Positions 51,139-60,612 of a stretch of DNA of 64,000 nucleotides are shown here, one piece after another; within the stretch, counting starts at the first letter, position 1; each line of letters opens with the position of its first letter. The stretch comes from Brasilonema angustatum HA4187-MV1. Its GTDB lineage: Bacteria; Cyanobacteriota; Cyanobacteriia; Cyanobacteriales; Nostocaceae. Made by a program: the position numbers and the translations under genes. The notes under the pieces were generated by a model. That model saw nothing but the letters and a program-made list of their open reading frames with translations. It had not been told where the DNA came from and did no database searches. The stretch covers positions 62,001 to 126,000 of the forward strand of contig JAHHGV010000010.1 of assembly GCA_019359695.1 (NCBI GenBank), given 5' to 3'.

Positions 51139-51510
51139 TTAAGTAAAAGTGTGCAAATCTGGATCGGCAGGATCGAAAGGAACATCCAGTAGCGCAATTT
51201 GTTCGCTGTCCTCTATGTAGCGCAAGGTGTGAAGCATATAAGGCTTAATCTGAACCCCTTCTCCTGGGTTCAAAATAAACTGCTGCTTTTGTTGAGGGTT
51301 ATCACAATCTTGCAGTTCTACCTCTGCCCTACTGCGCACCAGAAAAATAACTTCATTGGTTCTAGTATGGAAATGCCCGCCTCGAATCTGAGCCGCTTGA
51401 GTTTTGACAAAATTTATTTCCTGCCAAACCCCTTGATTTACAAGACCCAGAAATAAACCCCTTCGATCTGATTGATTCATGTAGCAAGATATCTTTCCAA
51501 CTTCAAACAC
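51139..51510 (-). CDS. WxcM/FdtA-like cupin protein
   Basis: A 123-residue single-domain cupin: HFHTRTNEVIFLVRSRAEVE (metal motif 1 with His, Thr/Asn and Glu) and GEGVQIKPYMLHTLRY (motif 2). It resembles FdtA/WxcM-type sugar 3,4-ketoisomerases or related cupins and neighbours an FdtB-like aminotransferase. The start is GTG 51510 with AGGTGA close upstream; ATG 51480 is an alternative. The 139-base gap to the aminotransferase is bridged by the same strand. Confidence 0.75.
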   Translation of the reverse strand: MFEVGKISCYMNQSDRRGLFLGLVNQGVWQEINFVKTQAAQIRGGHFHTRTNEVIFLVRSRAEVELQDCDNPQQKQQFILNPGEGVQIKPYMLHTLRYIEDSEQIALLDVPFDPADPDLHTFT

Positions 51511-51863
51511 TATTTCACCTCAATCAGTAACATTTTCACAGAACACGCATACTACATCGGTATCAGTTGGGTGGTTTATGGGCTTGTACAGATGCCCCAT
51601 TTCCAATAAATTAAAAACCTTTAGCACCTGACGAATCAGGCGAATTGTCTGGTTCTGCGCTAATTACATAGGAATTATCCCGGATTTTTCCCTTCAAAAA
51701 GTTGAAGAAATTCTTAAATTACATTAGTCCGGCATTTACACATCTCAAACTGCAATTGTTAGTAAGCTTTGTACGGGAGAATTAAAGAGGTCATAGTACA
51801 GGATATGCGAGAATGGAGCTACCTAAATCATTTTTTCATTAATTTCAGTTATCCATAGCAGAA
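51511..51863. promoter_or_regulatory. Divergent promoter region (cupin / GH13)
   Basis: This 350-base gap separates the minus-strand sugar operon from the plus-strand GH13 gene and must hold both promoters. TTGACA/TATAAT-like hexamers were not convincing. GATGCCCCATTTCC and ACCTGACGAATCAGGCG (a hairpin CCTGA...TCAGG near 51628) are the only notable structures. Confidence 0.4.
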
Positions 51864-53480
51864 ATGTCTCATTCTCCTTGGTGGAAGTCTGCTGTTATTT
51901 ATCAGACTTATCTACGCAGCTTTCAGGACTCAAATGGGGATGGCATCGGTGATATCCCTGGCATTATCAAGCGACTAGATTATTTAGAATGGCTTGGCAT
52001 AGATGCCATCTGGGTAACACCATTCTATCCCTCTCCAATGGTCGATTTTGGTTATGATGTGAGCGATCATACCAATATTGACCCTATCTTTGGAACCCTT
52101 TCAGATGTAGATAGTTTGATAGGATATTTGCACGATAGCAATCTCAGGATATTGATTGACTTTGTTGCCGCGCATACCTCTGATCAGAATCAGTGGTTTA
52201 TTGAATCCCGCAGTTCGCGTATTCATCCCAAGCGAGACTGGTACATATGGAAAGATCCAAGTGCAAATGGTGGATTTCCCAATAATTGGATCGGACGTTT
52301 TGATGGGCTTTCTGCTTGGGAATGGGATCACAAAACAGAGCAATACTATCTACACTCGTTTCTTAAAGAGCAGCCAGATATCAATTGGCGTAGCCCTGGT
52401 GCAAGACAGGCAATGTTAGATGTCTTACATTTTTGGTTACAGCGAGGTGTGGATGGAATCCGAGTTGATGCCGCCTATCGTGCCTACAAAGATTTGCAGT
52501 TTCGAGATAATCCAGTGAATCCCGACTGGCATCCAGGCATGGAACCATCAGATCGCTTGTTTGAAGTCTTTAGTAAGAATATACCGGAAATTCATGATTT
52601 CAATTGCATGCTGCGGACGCTTGTAGATGGGTATGGCGATCGCCTTTTGATTGCTGAACTCTATAAATCACTAGAAGAAATTGTTAAGCACTATGGATCG
52701 AATGACGAATTTCATTTACCACTCAATTCAGAATTGATGTCATCTGATTGTCAATGGAGTGCAGATTCCGTCCGAGAAATTGTCGAGCGCTACGAGAGGC
52801 TGCTACCTGAAGGTGCATGGCCCAATTGGTCCTTGGGTAATCATGACAAGCATCGCGTTGCCAGCAGAATTGGGACTTCTCAAGCTAAAATCGGCATGAT
52901 GCTATTGCTTACCCTTCGCGGTACGCCAACAATATACTACGGAGAGGAACTAGGAATGGAAGACGCCTGGATTCCCTCGGAGCATATCCAAGATCCTTGG
53001 GAAAAAAAAGCTCCCGGTATTGGGGTTGGGCGGGATTGTGAGCGCACACCAATGCTCTGGGATGACTCTGCTAATGCGGGTTTCTGTTTGGAATCAGTCC
53101 AACCCTGGTTACCTATCACCCATGACTACAGCAGTATCAATGTCAAGGCACAAAAGCAGAACTCCCGGTCATTTCTTTCACTGACACGGGCACTGTTGCG
53201 CTTGCGTCGGCAACAATCGGCACTACAGCTTGGTGACTATATGTCTTTATACTCACCCCCAGAGGTTTTCTGCTACCGACGCTTTAATGAGACATCGGAG
53301 CTTGTTGTAGCCTTGAACTTCAGTTCTGAATACCAGGAATGGATATTACCAGTCGAGTTTCGTAACCAGTCAACAGTTCTCCTCTCTACATTCATGGATC
53401 GCCAGGGAGGACAGTTGGGAGACACCCTTGAACTACGAGGAAATGAAGGTGTGATTATCCAGCGTAGACATCAATCGTAA
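51864..53480 (+). CDS. GH13 alpha-glucosidase/amylase-family enzyme
   Basis: A 538-residue glycoside hydrolase family 13 enzyme. The four conserved GH13 regions are seen: region I DFVAAHTSD, region II GIRVDAAYRA (nucleophile Asp), region III LIAELYKSL (acid/base Glu), and region IV LGNHDKHR (Asp). The start YQTYLRSFQDSNGDGIGD is typical of oligo-1,6-glucosidase/alpha-glucosidase subfamilies. The C-terminal beta domain (from about 455) is present. No signal peptide, so it acts in the cytoplasm on oligosaccharides or, less often, transfers glucose to small molecules. The location in a glycan island suggests synthesis or trimming of a glucoside. Confidence 0.9.
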   Translation: MSHSPWWKSAVIYQTYLRSFQDSNGDGIGDIPGIIKRLDYLEWLGIDAIWVTPFYPSPMVDFGYDVSDHTNIDPIFGTLSDVDSLIGYLHDSNLRILIDFVAAHTSDQNQWFIESRSSRIHPKRDWYIWKDPSANGGFPNNWIGRFDGLSAWEWDHKTEQYYLHSFLKEQPDINWRSPGARQAMLDVLHFWLQRGVDGIRVDAAYRAYKDLQFRDNPVNPDWHPGMEPSDRLFEVFSKNIPEIHDFNCMLRTLVDGYGDRLLIAELYKSLEEIVKHYGSNDEFHLPLNSELMSSDCQWSADSVREIVERYERLLPEGAWPNWSLGNHDKHRVASRIGTSQAKIGMMLLLTLRGTPTIYYGEELGMEDAWIPSEHIQDPWEKKAPGIGVGRDCERTPMLWDDSANAGFCLESVQPWLPITHDYSSINVKAQKQNSRSFLSLTRALLRLRRQQSALQLGDYMSLYSPPEVFCYRRFNETSELVVALNFSSEYQEWILPVEFRNQSTVLLSTFMDRQGGQLGDTLELRGNEGVIIQRRHQS

Positions 53481-53588
53481 TGACCTTATATCAAGTCGAA
53501 AAGGCTATCTACTAATCTATTTGATAATGTATAATTGCCAGAGCCTTGAAAGTCCCATCCAGTCAAACTATTACCACTCTTCGTTGTT

Positions 53589-54320
53589 ATGATTAATGAG
53601 CGCACGATAGTTTTCTCCACCAAGCATCAAGTGACCATGAAAGACCAGGTCACGCCAGATATTGGCAAAGATTCGGTGTTCATGGATTTATTTGAGCAAG
53701 TAAAACCCTATACAATGACCAGCGTAGAGGCACTGTTTGCACTTTATACAGCGGTGAATTATGTGCTTGATCGCGGAATACCTGGTGACATTGTGGAGTG
53801 CGGAGTTTGGAGAGGAGGAAGCGCTTTACTTGCAGCCTTAATTATGAAGGCGCGAAAGGTTAGCGATCGTAAGTTATATTTGTATGACACATTTCAGGGT
53901 ATGCCAACCCCCACTGAATTTGATGTGGACAAATATGGACGCACTGGCTTTGAAATGATGGAGCAATATGGGGACGATATTGGTTGGTGTTACGCTTTAT
54001 TGGAAGAGGTTAAAGCAGCGTTCTCGATCCATAATTTTGATTTTGAGATTGATTTTATTCAAGGAGATGTCATTGAGACATTGGAAAAGATTAAGCCAGA
54101 AACCATCTCTGTTCTGCGTTTAGATACTGATTGGTATGAATCTACAGCAGTTGAGTTTCAGCATCTCTACCCTCGACTCTCGACAGCAGGCGTTCTGATC
54201 ATTGATGACTATGGCTGTTGGGCTGGATCTCGCAAAGCTACGGATGATTACTTCCGTGATGTGCCTGGGCCAATGTTGACACGCATTGATAAAGAAGTGC
54301 GCCTTGGAATCAAGATTTAG
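53589..54320 (+). CDS. TylF/MycF-type O-methyltransferase
   Basis: A 243-residue SAM-dependent methyltransferase. Motif I is GDIVECGVWRGGSALLAALI; it continues LYLYDTFQGMPTPTEFD, and the metal-site Asp residues are in LRLDTDWYESTAVE and GVLIIDDYGCWAG, as in the macrocin O-methyltransferase family, which methylates sugar hydroxyls in antibiotics and surface glycans. ATG 53589 is used; Met at 53637 is an alternative with shorter leader. It lies between the GH13 enzyme and an acyltransferase, so sugar decoration is the likely role. Confidence 0.88.
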   Translation: MINERTIVFSTKHQVTMKDQVTPDIGKDSVFMDLFEQVKPYTMTSVEALFALYTAVNYVLDRGIPGDIVECGVWRGGSALLAALIMKARKVSDRKLYLYDTFQGMPTPTEFDVDKYGRTGFEMMEQYGDDIGWCYALLEEVKAAFSIHNFDFEIDFIQGDVIETLEKIKPETISVLRLDTDWYESTAVEFQHLYPRLSTAGVLIIDDYGCWAGSRKATDDYFRDVPGPMLTRIDKEVRLGIKI

Positions 54321-54370
54321 ACTGATGATTTTTTAGTAAACATAGCGCTTCTTAAGTTAATGAGTTATAA

Positions 54371-54392
54371 GCAAGGGGCTTAAGCCCCTTGC
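54371..54392. terminator. Perfect 22-bp palindrome after the methyltransferase gene
   Basis: GCAAGGGGCTTAAGCCCCTTGC is a perfect palindrome, 50 bases past the methyltransferase stop. It probably folds as a terminator hairpin (no T-run visible) or belongs to the dispersed palindromes of cyanobacteria. Confidence 0.5.
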
Positions 54393-54445
54393 TCGATGGG
54401 ATATGGTGTACCTTACCAGTTGAGAAATTGTTATATGGGAGGTGA

Positions 54446-54484
54446 ATGAAACCCCATGAAAATGAATGCAAAAATCGAGCCTGA
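54446..54484 (+). other. Possible 12-codon leader frame before the acyltransferase
   Basis: The only good ribosome-binding site here, GGGAGGTGA (54437-54445), directly abuts ATG 54446. This opens a 12-codon frame ending at TGA, overlapping the acyltransferase start (ATG 54456) in another frame. It may be chance, or it may tune translation of the next gene. Confidence 0.25.
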
Positions 54485-55787
54485 TAACAGAAGTGATTAC
54501 TCTTTAGAAAAAAATTCAAGCTATGACTCTAATTTAGAGGGTATCAGGGGACTTGCTGCATTGTCTGTTGCATCATCTCATGTTTTGTTTCTAAAAAACT
54601 TTTTAGACCCTACCTACCATCCCAATATTTATTTTGGTTATTTAGCAGCGGCACATAGTGCTGTTTTACTATTCTTTGTTCTCTCAGGCTATGTCATTGG
54701 CTTAACGACCACAAAAGAATTCTCAATTTACCAGGCTCGTAATTATATATTACGCCGATACATTAGAATTTTACCTATTTATTTGATTGCTATTTGTTTG
54801 GCAGTATTGGCTAAACCCAACGAAAAATTAAATATAGTTTTAGGAAATTTATTTTTTTTGCAAAATTTTGATAAATACTTTTCTTTTTCACTACCTCCTA
54901 TAGCAGGTGATGCAGCTGTATGGAGTTTAAATTACGAAATTCTATATTATTTAGTTTTTCTCTTAGTCTGGTGGTTGCGACCTAAAATCTTAGATTTATT
55001 TTTAAGCGCTCTTCTAATCAGTGTTCTTGGCTGGTTTCTTCCCTTATTTCCACAATTTATTGCTGGTTATGCATCTGGATGGATTTTTTGGTTGAGTGGA
55101 CTATTATTATCATGCAAAGTACAACCTTCTAGTCAGAGAGAATCTTTTTTTCCTCTTATTAGCTATATTTTACTATTTCATGCTACAAATCATTTTTTCA
55201 CAGGTAAATCGATTTTAAACGGCTTAGGTTTTCCCAATCCAGTTGCTAGTTTTGTCAATTTGTCTGACCTAACAACTCTGCCAATCTGTATATTAATAAT
55301 TTGTGAAATAACAGGTCGCTATTTTTCTGGTTTTATTTATTTGCGTTTACTCTGTTTCCTGCTTCCTATTTTTCACCTACTTTGGATAATTTTGCAAAGT
55401 GATATTTTTCAAGAACCGAAATTGGTAGCAGCATCTTTGTTCACTATATTTGCAATTGTACTTACTAAATATTATACATCTGCTAACTGCTTAAGAAAAA
55501 TGATTTTTATGGGTCGTATTTCTTATGCATTCTATCTATTACATATGCCGATTGCAATACTAATGCATAAATACTTTCCTTGGCAGGGAACAGTTTTGAG
55601 TTTTTTACTAGGTTTATTAATTTGGCTTGTTATCACAATATCATTATCAAGTTTTTTGGAGCTTGTTATACAACCTAAGATTAAATACTATTTCAGCCCA
55701 TCCTTCTTATTAGAAATTCTTGGTCCTAGAAAAATGGCTGTCGATACTGTATCTATTGAACTTGAAAAAGGGGTAAAATCTAATTAA
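54456..55787 (+). CDS. Acyltransferase family 3 (OafA/YrhL-like) membrane protein
   Basis: A 443-residue integral membrane O-acyltransferase with about ten hydrophobic segments. The N-terminal NLEGIRGLAALSVASSHVLF contains the catalytic His in SSHVLF; the conserved RR in ILRRYIRILPIY and the AVWSLNYEILYYLVFLLVW signature are typical. It would transfer an acyl group (often acetyl) from the cytoplasm to a sugar on a lipid-linked or exported glycan. ATG 54456. The AT content is notably higher than its neighbours, as is common for such genes. Confidence 0.9.
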   Translation: MKMNAKIEPDNRSDYSLEKNSSYDSNLEGIRGLAALSVASSHVLFLKNFLDPTYHPNIYFGYLAAAHSAVLLFFVLSGYVIGLTTTKEFSIYQARNYILRRYIRILPIYLIAICLAVLAKPNEKLNIVLGNLFFLQNFDKYFSFSLPPIAGDAAVWSLNYEILYYLVFLLVWWLRPKILDLFLSALLISVLGWFLPLFPQFIAGYASGWIFWLSGLLLSCKVQPSSQRESFFPLISYILLFHATNHFFTGKSILNGLGFPNPVASFVNLSDLTTLPICILIICEITGRYFSGFIYLRLLCFLLPIFHLLWIILQSDIFQEPKLVAASLFTIFAIVLTKYYTSANCLRKMIFMGRISYAFYLLHMPIAILMHKYFPWQGTVLSFLLGLLIWLVITISLSSFLELVIQPKIKYYFSPSFLLEILGPRKMAVDTVSIELEKGVKSN

Positions 55788-55998
55788 GCAAAGGCAGTTT
55801 TATAGCTCAGAGAGATTATTAAGTTATCTATTTTCCTCCTACACTGAAATAAAAAGAAAAAGGAAAAAATCAGGAAGAGCGAAATTAGGCTTGGCATGAT
55901 GTGACTTGTGCATGATGGTCTAAGCAGGTTAATAGAAATAAGTGTTCAGTGTACAGCTTTTGTTATTGGAATTAAGAAATGAAGAAGAGTTGAGGCTT
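55788..55998. other. Intergenic region, no gene seen
   Basis: This is an AT-rich gap of about 200 bases between the acyltransferase and the next glycosyltransferase. Nothing was recognised in it apart from the probable ribosome-binding site of the next gene near its end (GAGG at 55992). Confidence 0.4.
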
Positions 55999-56697
55999 AT
56001 GCAAATGTTTGAAGAACTTGTTTTCATTACCCTGTGTGACGCGGACAGTCCACAGGTTAAGCCACTGTATTCATCATTGCGAGGGAACTTGCGTATCCTT
56101 GAGACTTACAGTCCTCGCCTAGGACTCCTCTCAAAGATATTCAAGGTTCGCGACTTCTTAGCTTCTGATAACGATATTGCTGACGACGCAATCATCGTCT
56201 TTACGGATGCCTATGATGTGCTGTGCATTCGTTACGATCCCGTCGGATTGGTAGCAGACTTCAGCGCTACAGGTAAAGATCTTATTGTTGGTGCCGAAAC
56301 TGTATTCTGCCATCACAGTGCCGATGTACTTCCCTTCTTTTTGTCTAACTATTTAGGGCAGCCAGCAAAGTATCTCAACAGTGGTTTTATCATTGGCTAT
56401 AAATGGGCTTATTTCCGTATGCTTAACTATATTGCCAATAATTTTGTGGATAAATATATGATGGATTCCCGTCAGAATGACCAGCGTGTCATTTCGCGAT
56501 TCATGTTAGAAAACTCTGAACTAGGTCTGTTGAACATGGATATCGACAGCACGTTTCAATTCTGCTGCACCCACACCTACGACAACAATCCACTACGCTG
56601 TGACAATTTGAAGTCTTATTTTGTTCATGTAACCTGGCTGGCGCTGGAAATACAGAAACAAGCTTACGAGGAGATACGGAGAGTTTTCAATATTTAG
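55999..56697 (+). CDS. PLOD-like glycosyltransferase
   Basis: A protein of about 232 residues resembling the glycosyltransferase domain of procollagen lysyl hydroxylases and related bacterial enzymes. The DXD-like motif is IIVFTDAYDVLCIR, and the acceptor loop is YLNSGFIIGYKWAY, followed by NDQRVISRFML and late DSTFQF...CTH. These enzymes transfer Glc or Gal from UDP-sugars. The start at ATG 55999 yields MQMFEELVFITLCDAD; a GTG at 55942 would extend it by 19 residues without a signal. It lies within the glycan island. Confidence 0.75.
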   Translation: MQMFEELVFITLCDADSPQVKPLYSSLRGNLRILETYSPRLGLLSKIFKVRDFLASDNDIADDAIIVFTDAYDVLCIRYDPVGLVADFSATGKDLIVGAETVFCHHSADVLPFFLSNYLGQPAKYLNSGFIIGYKWAYFRMLNYIANNFVDKYMMDSRQNDQRVISRFMLENSELGLLNMDIDSTFQFCCTHTYDNNPLRCDNLKSYFVHVTWLALEIQKQAYEEIRRVFNI

Positions 56698-56805
56698 AAA
56701 TTTTAGCAGGGCTGATTCAAAATTGGTCAAATGAGTCTGGAAATCAAAACTCTGCCGTAGAAATGGAGTCTTCGTGATCAATCGCCATCCAGAGGATAAC
56801 AAAAA

Positions 56806-57480
56806 ATGAAACTAGTCATTGTACGCCATGGAGAAACCGAGTGGAATGTACAGAACAAGGCGATGGGGCAACTCGATAGTCCATTGACACCCAAAGGCAT
56901 CCAGCAGGCTTATGCCATTGGCGATCGCTTACGCCGTATTTCATTCACCACCTTTTACAGCAGTGACCTAGGTCGTGCTGTTCAAACAGCCAACATTATT
57001 GCTGAAGTATGTGGAAAGAAAGTCATTTTTGACTCGGAATTACGAGAGTGGAATATGGGAATATTTCAGGGATTAACAGTCTTGGAAATGCACAAGAAGT
57101 TTCCACAGGAACGGCAAGACTATGAACGTATTGGCTTTGAATACGTCATCCCGCAAGGAGAAAGTTTAAGGCAATGTAGAGACAGAGGCTTTCGTGTTCT
57201 GAATGCGATAGCGAAGCGCTGCTGCGAAGCGCAGATCGCTGAACGACATTTAGATGAAACCGTTGTGGTGGTCACTCATGGTTGTGTCTTGATGGGTTTT
57301 TTTGAAATGGTACTTGGTCTCCCACCTGGAAATAGTTGGCGCTTCCAGCTGCATAATGGGAACTTTTGCACTTTTGAGTATGTTAACGGGCGGTGGAGTC
57401 TTATTGTTTGGAATGATGTGAGTCATCTCGAAAATATAGAGACCTTCAGTAAGGATTCAGCTATAAGCTTGAGGAATTAA
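56806..57480 (+). CDS. Histidine phosphatase (phosphoglycerate-mutase-like)
   Basis: A 224-residue member of the histidine phosphatase superfamily. LVIVRHGETEWN carries the phospho-accepting His (about residue 8) and Arg; SSDLGRAVQTANII and LREWNMGIFQGLT form the pocket; VVVVTHGCVLMGFF carries the second His. Family members dephosphorylate sugars, nucleotides or alpha-ribazole. In this context removal of phosphate from a sugar intermediate is plausible. ATG 56806. Confidence 0.9.
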   Translation: MKLVIVRHGETEWNVQNKAMGQLDSPLTPKGIQQAYAIGDRLRRISFTTFYSSDLGRAVQTANIIAEVCGKKVIFDSELREWNMGIFQGLTVLEMHKKFPQERQDYERIGFEYVIPQGESLRQCRDRGFRVLNAIAKRCCEAQIAERHLDETVVVVTHGCVLMGFFEMVLGLPPGNSWRFQLHNGNFCTFEYVNGRWSLIVWNDVSHLENIETFSKDSAISLRN

Positions 57481-57628
57481 AAAAGGGGTCTGTACACTAG
57501 GGTTAACCATAGCTTGTAGAGATTGTTCAAAAATTCAATTCAATACCCCACCACCTAAATCCTTAGGTCGAGATTATCTGGAACGAAAGCGATTGAAATG
57601 AAAAAATCCATAGGTTTGACGCTTAATG

Positions 57629-58834
57629 CTACTTCCTTCTCTTTTGAAGCTCACAGACATAAAATTCTTCAAGTCGTTGTATGTGATTCTTTATGTCGTA
57701 TCGTTGGGCAGAGAGAAAAGCGTTGTTAATCACCTTTTCTCTAAAGTATGAATCGCTTAAAAGTGCTAGGATGCCTTGGGCAATTTGATCGCTGTTTTTG
57801 TAATCTACAACCCAGGCATTCTCTTTATGTATGGCATGATCCAAAGCACTACCTGCAAGAGTAATAACAGATGGAACTTTAGAAAGCATTGCTTCTACAT
57901 AGACTTGTCCGAACGTTTCTTGAATTGCATCAGTAGGCACATGGACAAAAACATCAAATAATCTGAACAAAGCGAAAAGGTCTTCTTCAAATGGGATTTC
58001 AATATAGCTATGCTCAGGTAATTGCGCCAACTTGTCTGTGATACTGATAATGTCATCGTATTGAGGCGCAACGATGTCTTCTTTACGCGCATTACGAATT
58101 TTCTCCTCCAGATCCGCACGATTGGTATGTGTCCCTGAAAGAACTAAGATTGCATTGGGATAAGCTTCGAGAACCTGCTTGTGTGCTTCAATGACGTATT
58201 CAACTCCTTTCCATCTGACATACCTTGCAGCCACACCAATAACAGGACCTTGATGATTTTCTAGATACTTAAATCGCAATTGATCAATACGCGAAGAATC
58301 TACATTCTCAAATTCACTGATATCAAATCCCGTTGGTATCAGTGTGATTTTATCATCGGGGATGCCGTCTTCTATCATGCCTTGCTTGCTTTTGTTGGTA
58401 ACAGCAATAACATTGGTGGCACATTCCCATATCAAGCGATGCTTGCTTGGAGCATGACGCGAATAGTATTTAATCGAAGGATGTTCCCTGGTGAAGATTC
58501 GTACTGGAACATGGGCGTAATAAGCAGCTTGCATTCCAGCCAAACTTCCGGCGAACCAATGGGTATGAACAATGTCGGTTTTATTTGCGATCAAGTGTTC
58601 GTAGAGAAATTTGACGATTTCTGGGGTATTGCTATAGTCCTGATAGGAAGTCACAGTGCAAGGAATATTAATCTGCTCCAAAAAGGAGATGATCGGATCG
58701 CCTTCATTAAGAATGACATAGTCAATTGCAAACTTACTCTTGTCGATATATGTGGCAACCAATTCAAAGGGAACCCAACGAATATGGTGCGTGAAGATAT
58801 AGGTAATTTTAATTTTCTGCTGTGCTAGAACCAT
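57629..58834 (-). CDS. Family 4 glycosyltransferase
   Basis: A 401-residue GT-B glycosyltransferase. The N-terminal half binds the acceptor (KITYIFTHHIRWVPFELVA, DIVHTHWFAGSLAGMQ). The C-terminal half has VIGVAARYVRWKGVEYVIEA and, near the end, ETFGQVYVEAMLSKVPSVIT, the Glu-x7-Glu region that binds the nucleotide sugar. It faces the histidine phosphatase gene convergently. It probably adds a hexose during assembly of a surface glycan; donor and acceptor are unknown. Confidence 0.9.
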   Translation of the reverse strand: MVLAQQKIKITYIFTHHIRWVPFELVATYIDKSKFAIDYVILNEGDPIISFLEQINIPCTVTSYQDYSNTPEIVKFLYEHLIANKTDIVHTHWFAGSLAGMQAAYYAHVPVRIFTREHPSIKYYSRHAPSKHRLIWECATNVIAVTNKSKQGMIEDGIPDDKITLIPTGFDISEFENVDSSRIDQLRFKYLENHQGPVIGVAARYVRWKGVEYVIEAHKQVLEAYPNAILVLSGTHTNRADLEEKIRNARKEDIVAPQYDDIISITDKLAQLPEHSYIEIPFEEDLFALFRLFDVFVHVPTDAIQETFGQVYVEAMLSKVPSVITLAGSALDHAIHKENAWVVDYKNSDQIAQGILALLSDSYFREKVINNAFLSAQRYDIKNHIQRLEEFYVCELQKRRK

Positions 58835-58884
58835 AACTGTGGAACTAGTGGTATTTGTATAATTTCACACAGATAGAATCACGG

Positions 58885-59295
58885 CTAGACCTTCTCGCAA
58901 GCCTGAATTTGGCTCAAAATTTCCGAAAGTGGCCAATATCCCCAGGATTCTGTAATCTTCTGGTTCTCAATCTTGAATATCTCTAATGCCTCAAATTCTA
59001 CTTTCACTCCACTAGGAGCTATACCAACAAATTCACCCAGGTGTGTAGCTGTAAAGTGACCTCGAAATACGACTTTGTTATTTTCCTCAATGAGATCGTT
59101 AATTACCACTTTGATATCTGGAAAAGCTTTGTGAGTCGCCTTCAATATCTCAATCGCGTCCTCGACACTTCGGACTTGAGGTAGTCCATGATCTATATAA
59201 TTCGGCGCAATATATTTGTACGCAGCTTCGTAATCTTGATTGTTATAGATTTCAAAAAACTGTCTAACCACTTCCTTATTAGTCAGGCTATCCAT
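58885..59295 (-). CDS. SnoaL-like ester cyclase/polyketide cyclase-fold protein
   Basis: A 136-residue SnoaL/NTF2-like fold protein. It starts NKEVVRQFFEIYNNQDYEAA; YIAPNYIDHGLPQVRSVEDA and VVFRGHFTATHLGEFVG are the conserved stretches, with the conserved late ITESWGYWPLSEIL. Members cyclise or isomerise small molecules, or bind hydrophobic ligands. Its substrate is unknown. It lies 51 bases upstream of the glycosyltransferase on the same strand, so the two could be co-transcribed. Confidence 0.85.
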   Translation of the reverse strand: MDSLTNKEVVRQFFEIYNNQDYEAAYKYIAPNYIDHGLPQVRSVEDAIEILKATHKAFPDIKVVINDLIEENNKVVFRGHFTATHLGEFVGIAPSGVKVEFEALEIFKIENQKITESWGYWPLSEILSQIQACEKV

Positions 59296-59501
59296 AGAAT
59301 TTTATTTCTACCTTGACAGGGAAATCATACACGAAGGCTGTTACATTGTAAACTCAAGAGTTTCCAAGGCGATAGCTAGCCCCTAAGGGGGCGCTGCGCA
59401 AACGCAGCAGCATAGCGGCAGAGCGCGCAAATTTTTTGATGATTTAAGTCATCATTGGTTTAATCTTGAGAATCTTTCCGAAATCGGGATAACTACTATC
59501 T
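59296..59501. repeat. Intergenic region with small hairpins
   Basis: GCCCCTAAGGGGGC and GCTGCGCAAACGCAGC (59389-59405) are two adjacent hairpins in a GC-rich patch, part of the dispersed repeat class. No gene. Confidence 0.45.
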
Positions 59502-60449
59502 TCACTTGCGAACAACTGATATCAGTACCTGGTCAATTGCTGCCAATACGTCCCTATCAAGTTGGACTCCTGATGCAGCAGCGTTGTCAACAATTTGTTC
59601 GGGACGACTAGCACCGATAATGGCTGAAGATACGTACTCAGAGCCTAGTACCCAAGCCAGAGCTAATTGTGGCATACTCAACTTTAAGTCTTGGGCAATG
59701 GGTTTCAGTTTCTGTACTGCTGTTAGAGTGTCATCGCTAAACAACTCCTCCAGCAAATACCAATTCATTTTTTCATTTGCAGCGCGAGAATTTGGAAGTG
59801 GAACTTGTCCTGGCTGATATTTCCCTGTAAGTACACCTTGAGCTAATGGCGACCAGACAATCTGACCAATACCGTTAGCTGCACACAATGGAAATACCTC
59901 AGCTTCCGGTTTGCGCCACAGCAGAGAATACTGAGGCTGACTGGAAACAAAGCGTTCAACATCAGCAATATCGAGCGCAGACTGAATTTGCTCTGGACTC
60001 CACTCACTAAAGCCAATGTAACGAGCTTTTCCCTGACGCACCACCTCAGTCAGTGCTGTCATTGTTTCCTCTAAAGGTGTATCCGGATCGTAGCGATGGC
60101 ATTGATACAGGTCAACATAATCGGTACGCAATCGGTTTAAGGAAGCATCAATTTGTTTTTTGATTTGGGCTGCTGACAGTCCGCGATCGCTAGGTGACGT
60201 AGGAAAGAAGACCTTGGTTGCTAGGATATACGACGATCGCTCAATTCCTTGTAATACTTCCCCCAGAAATGACTCAGCGCCACCAGCCGCATAAGAATTA
60301 GAAGTGTCAATAAAGTTAATACCAATGTCAAAGGCTTTATAAATGCAAGCCTCTGCATTTTGCCGTTCTACACCCTCATTAATACCCCAAGAACCAAGAC
60401 TGATTTCAGAAATACGCAATTCACTGTTACCTAATTTTCTGTATTTCAT
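59502..60449 (-). CDS. Aldo/keto reductase
   Basis: A 315-residue NADPH-dependent reductase of the voltage-gated-K-channel-beta-like AKR group. The start MKYRKLGNSELRISEISLGS is canonical; GINFIDTSNSYAAGGAESFLG holds the catalytic Asp and Tyr; Lys in SYILATKVF and His in LYQCHRYD complete the tetrad. ATG 60449 is preferred; an upstream extension to 60512 is polar and not conserved. Substrate unknown, probably an aldehyde or ketone of the island's products or of detoxification. Confidence 0.9.
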   Translation of the reverse strand: MKYRKLGNSELRISEISLGSWGINEGVERQNAEACIYKAFDIGINFIDTSNSYAAGGAESFLGEVLQGIERSSYILATKVFFPTSPSDRGLSAAQIKKQIDASLNRLRTDYVDLYQCHRYDPDTPLEETMTALTEVVRQGKARYIGFSEWSPEQIQSALDIADVERFVSSQPQYSLLWRKPEAEVFPLCAANGIGQIVWSPLAQGVLTGKYQPGQVPLPNSRAANEKMNWYLLEELFSDDTLTAVQKLKPIAQDLKLSMPQLALAWVLGSEYVSSAIIGASRPEQIVDNAAASGVQLDRDVLAAIDQVLISVVRK

Positions 60450-60612
60450 GGTATTTCGTATTTCACTGGTGTTTTTACTTCTGTTACGAAAAAAAATGAC
60501 ACAATTAGTCAAGAAAATTATACAGGAATTCTAAATAATTTCTAAACAATTCTGTTCTCTATTGCCTATTGCCTGCCTATACAAATCAGTTCAGAAATCA
60601 AAAAGGATTACT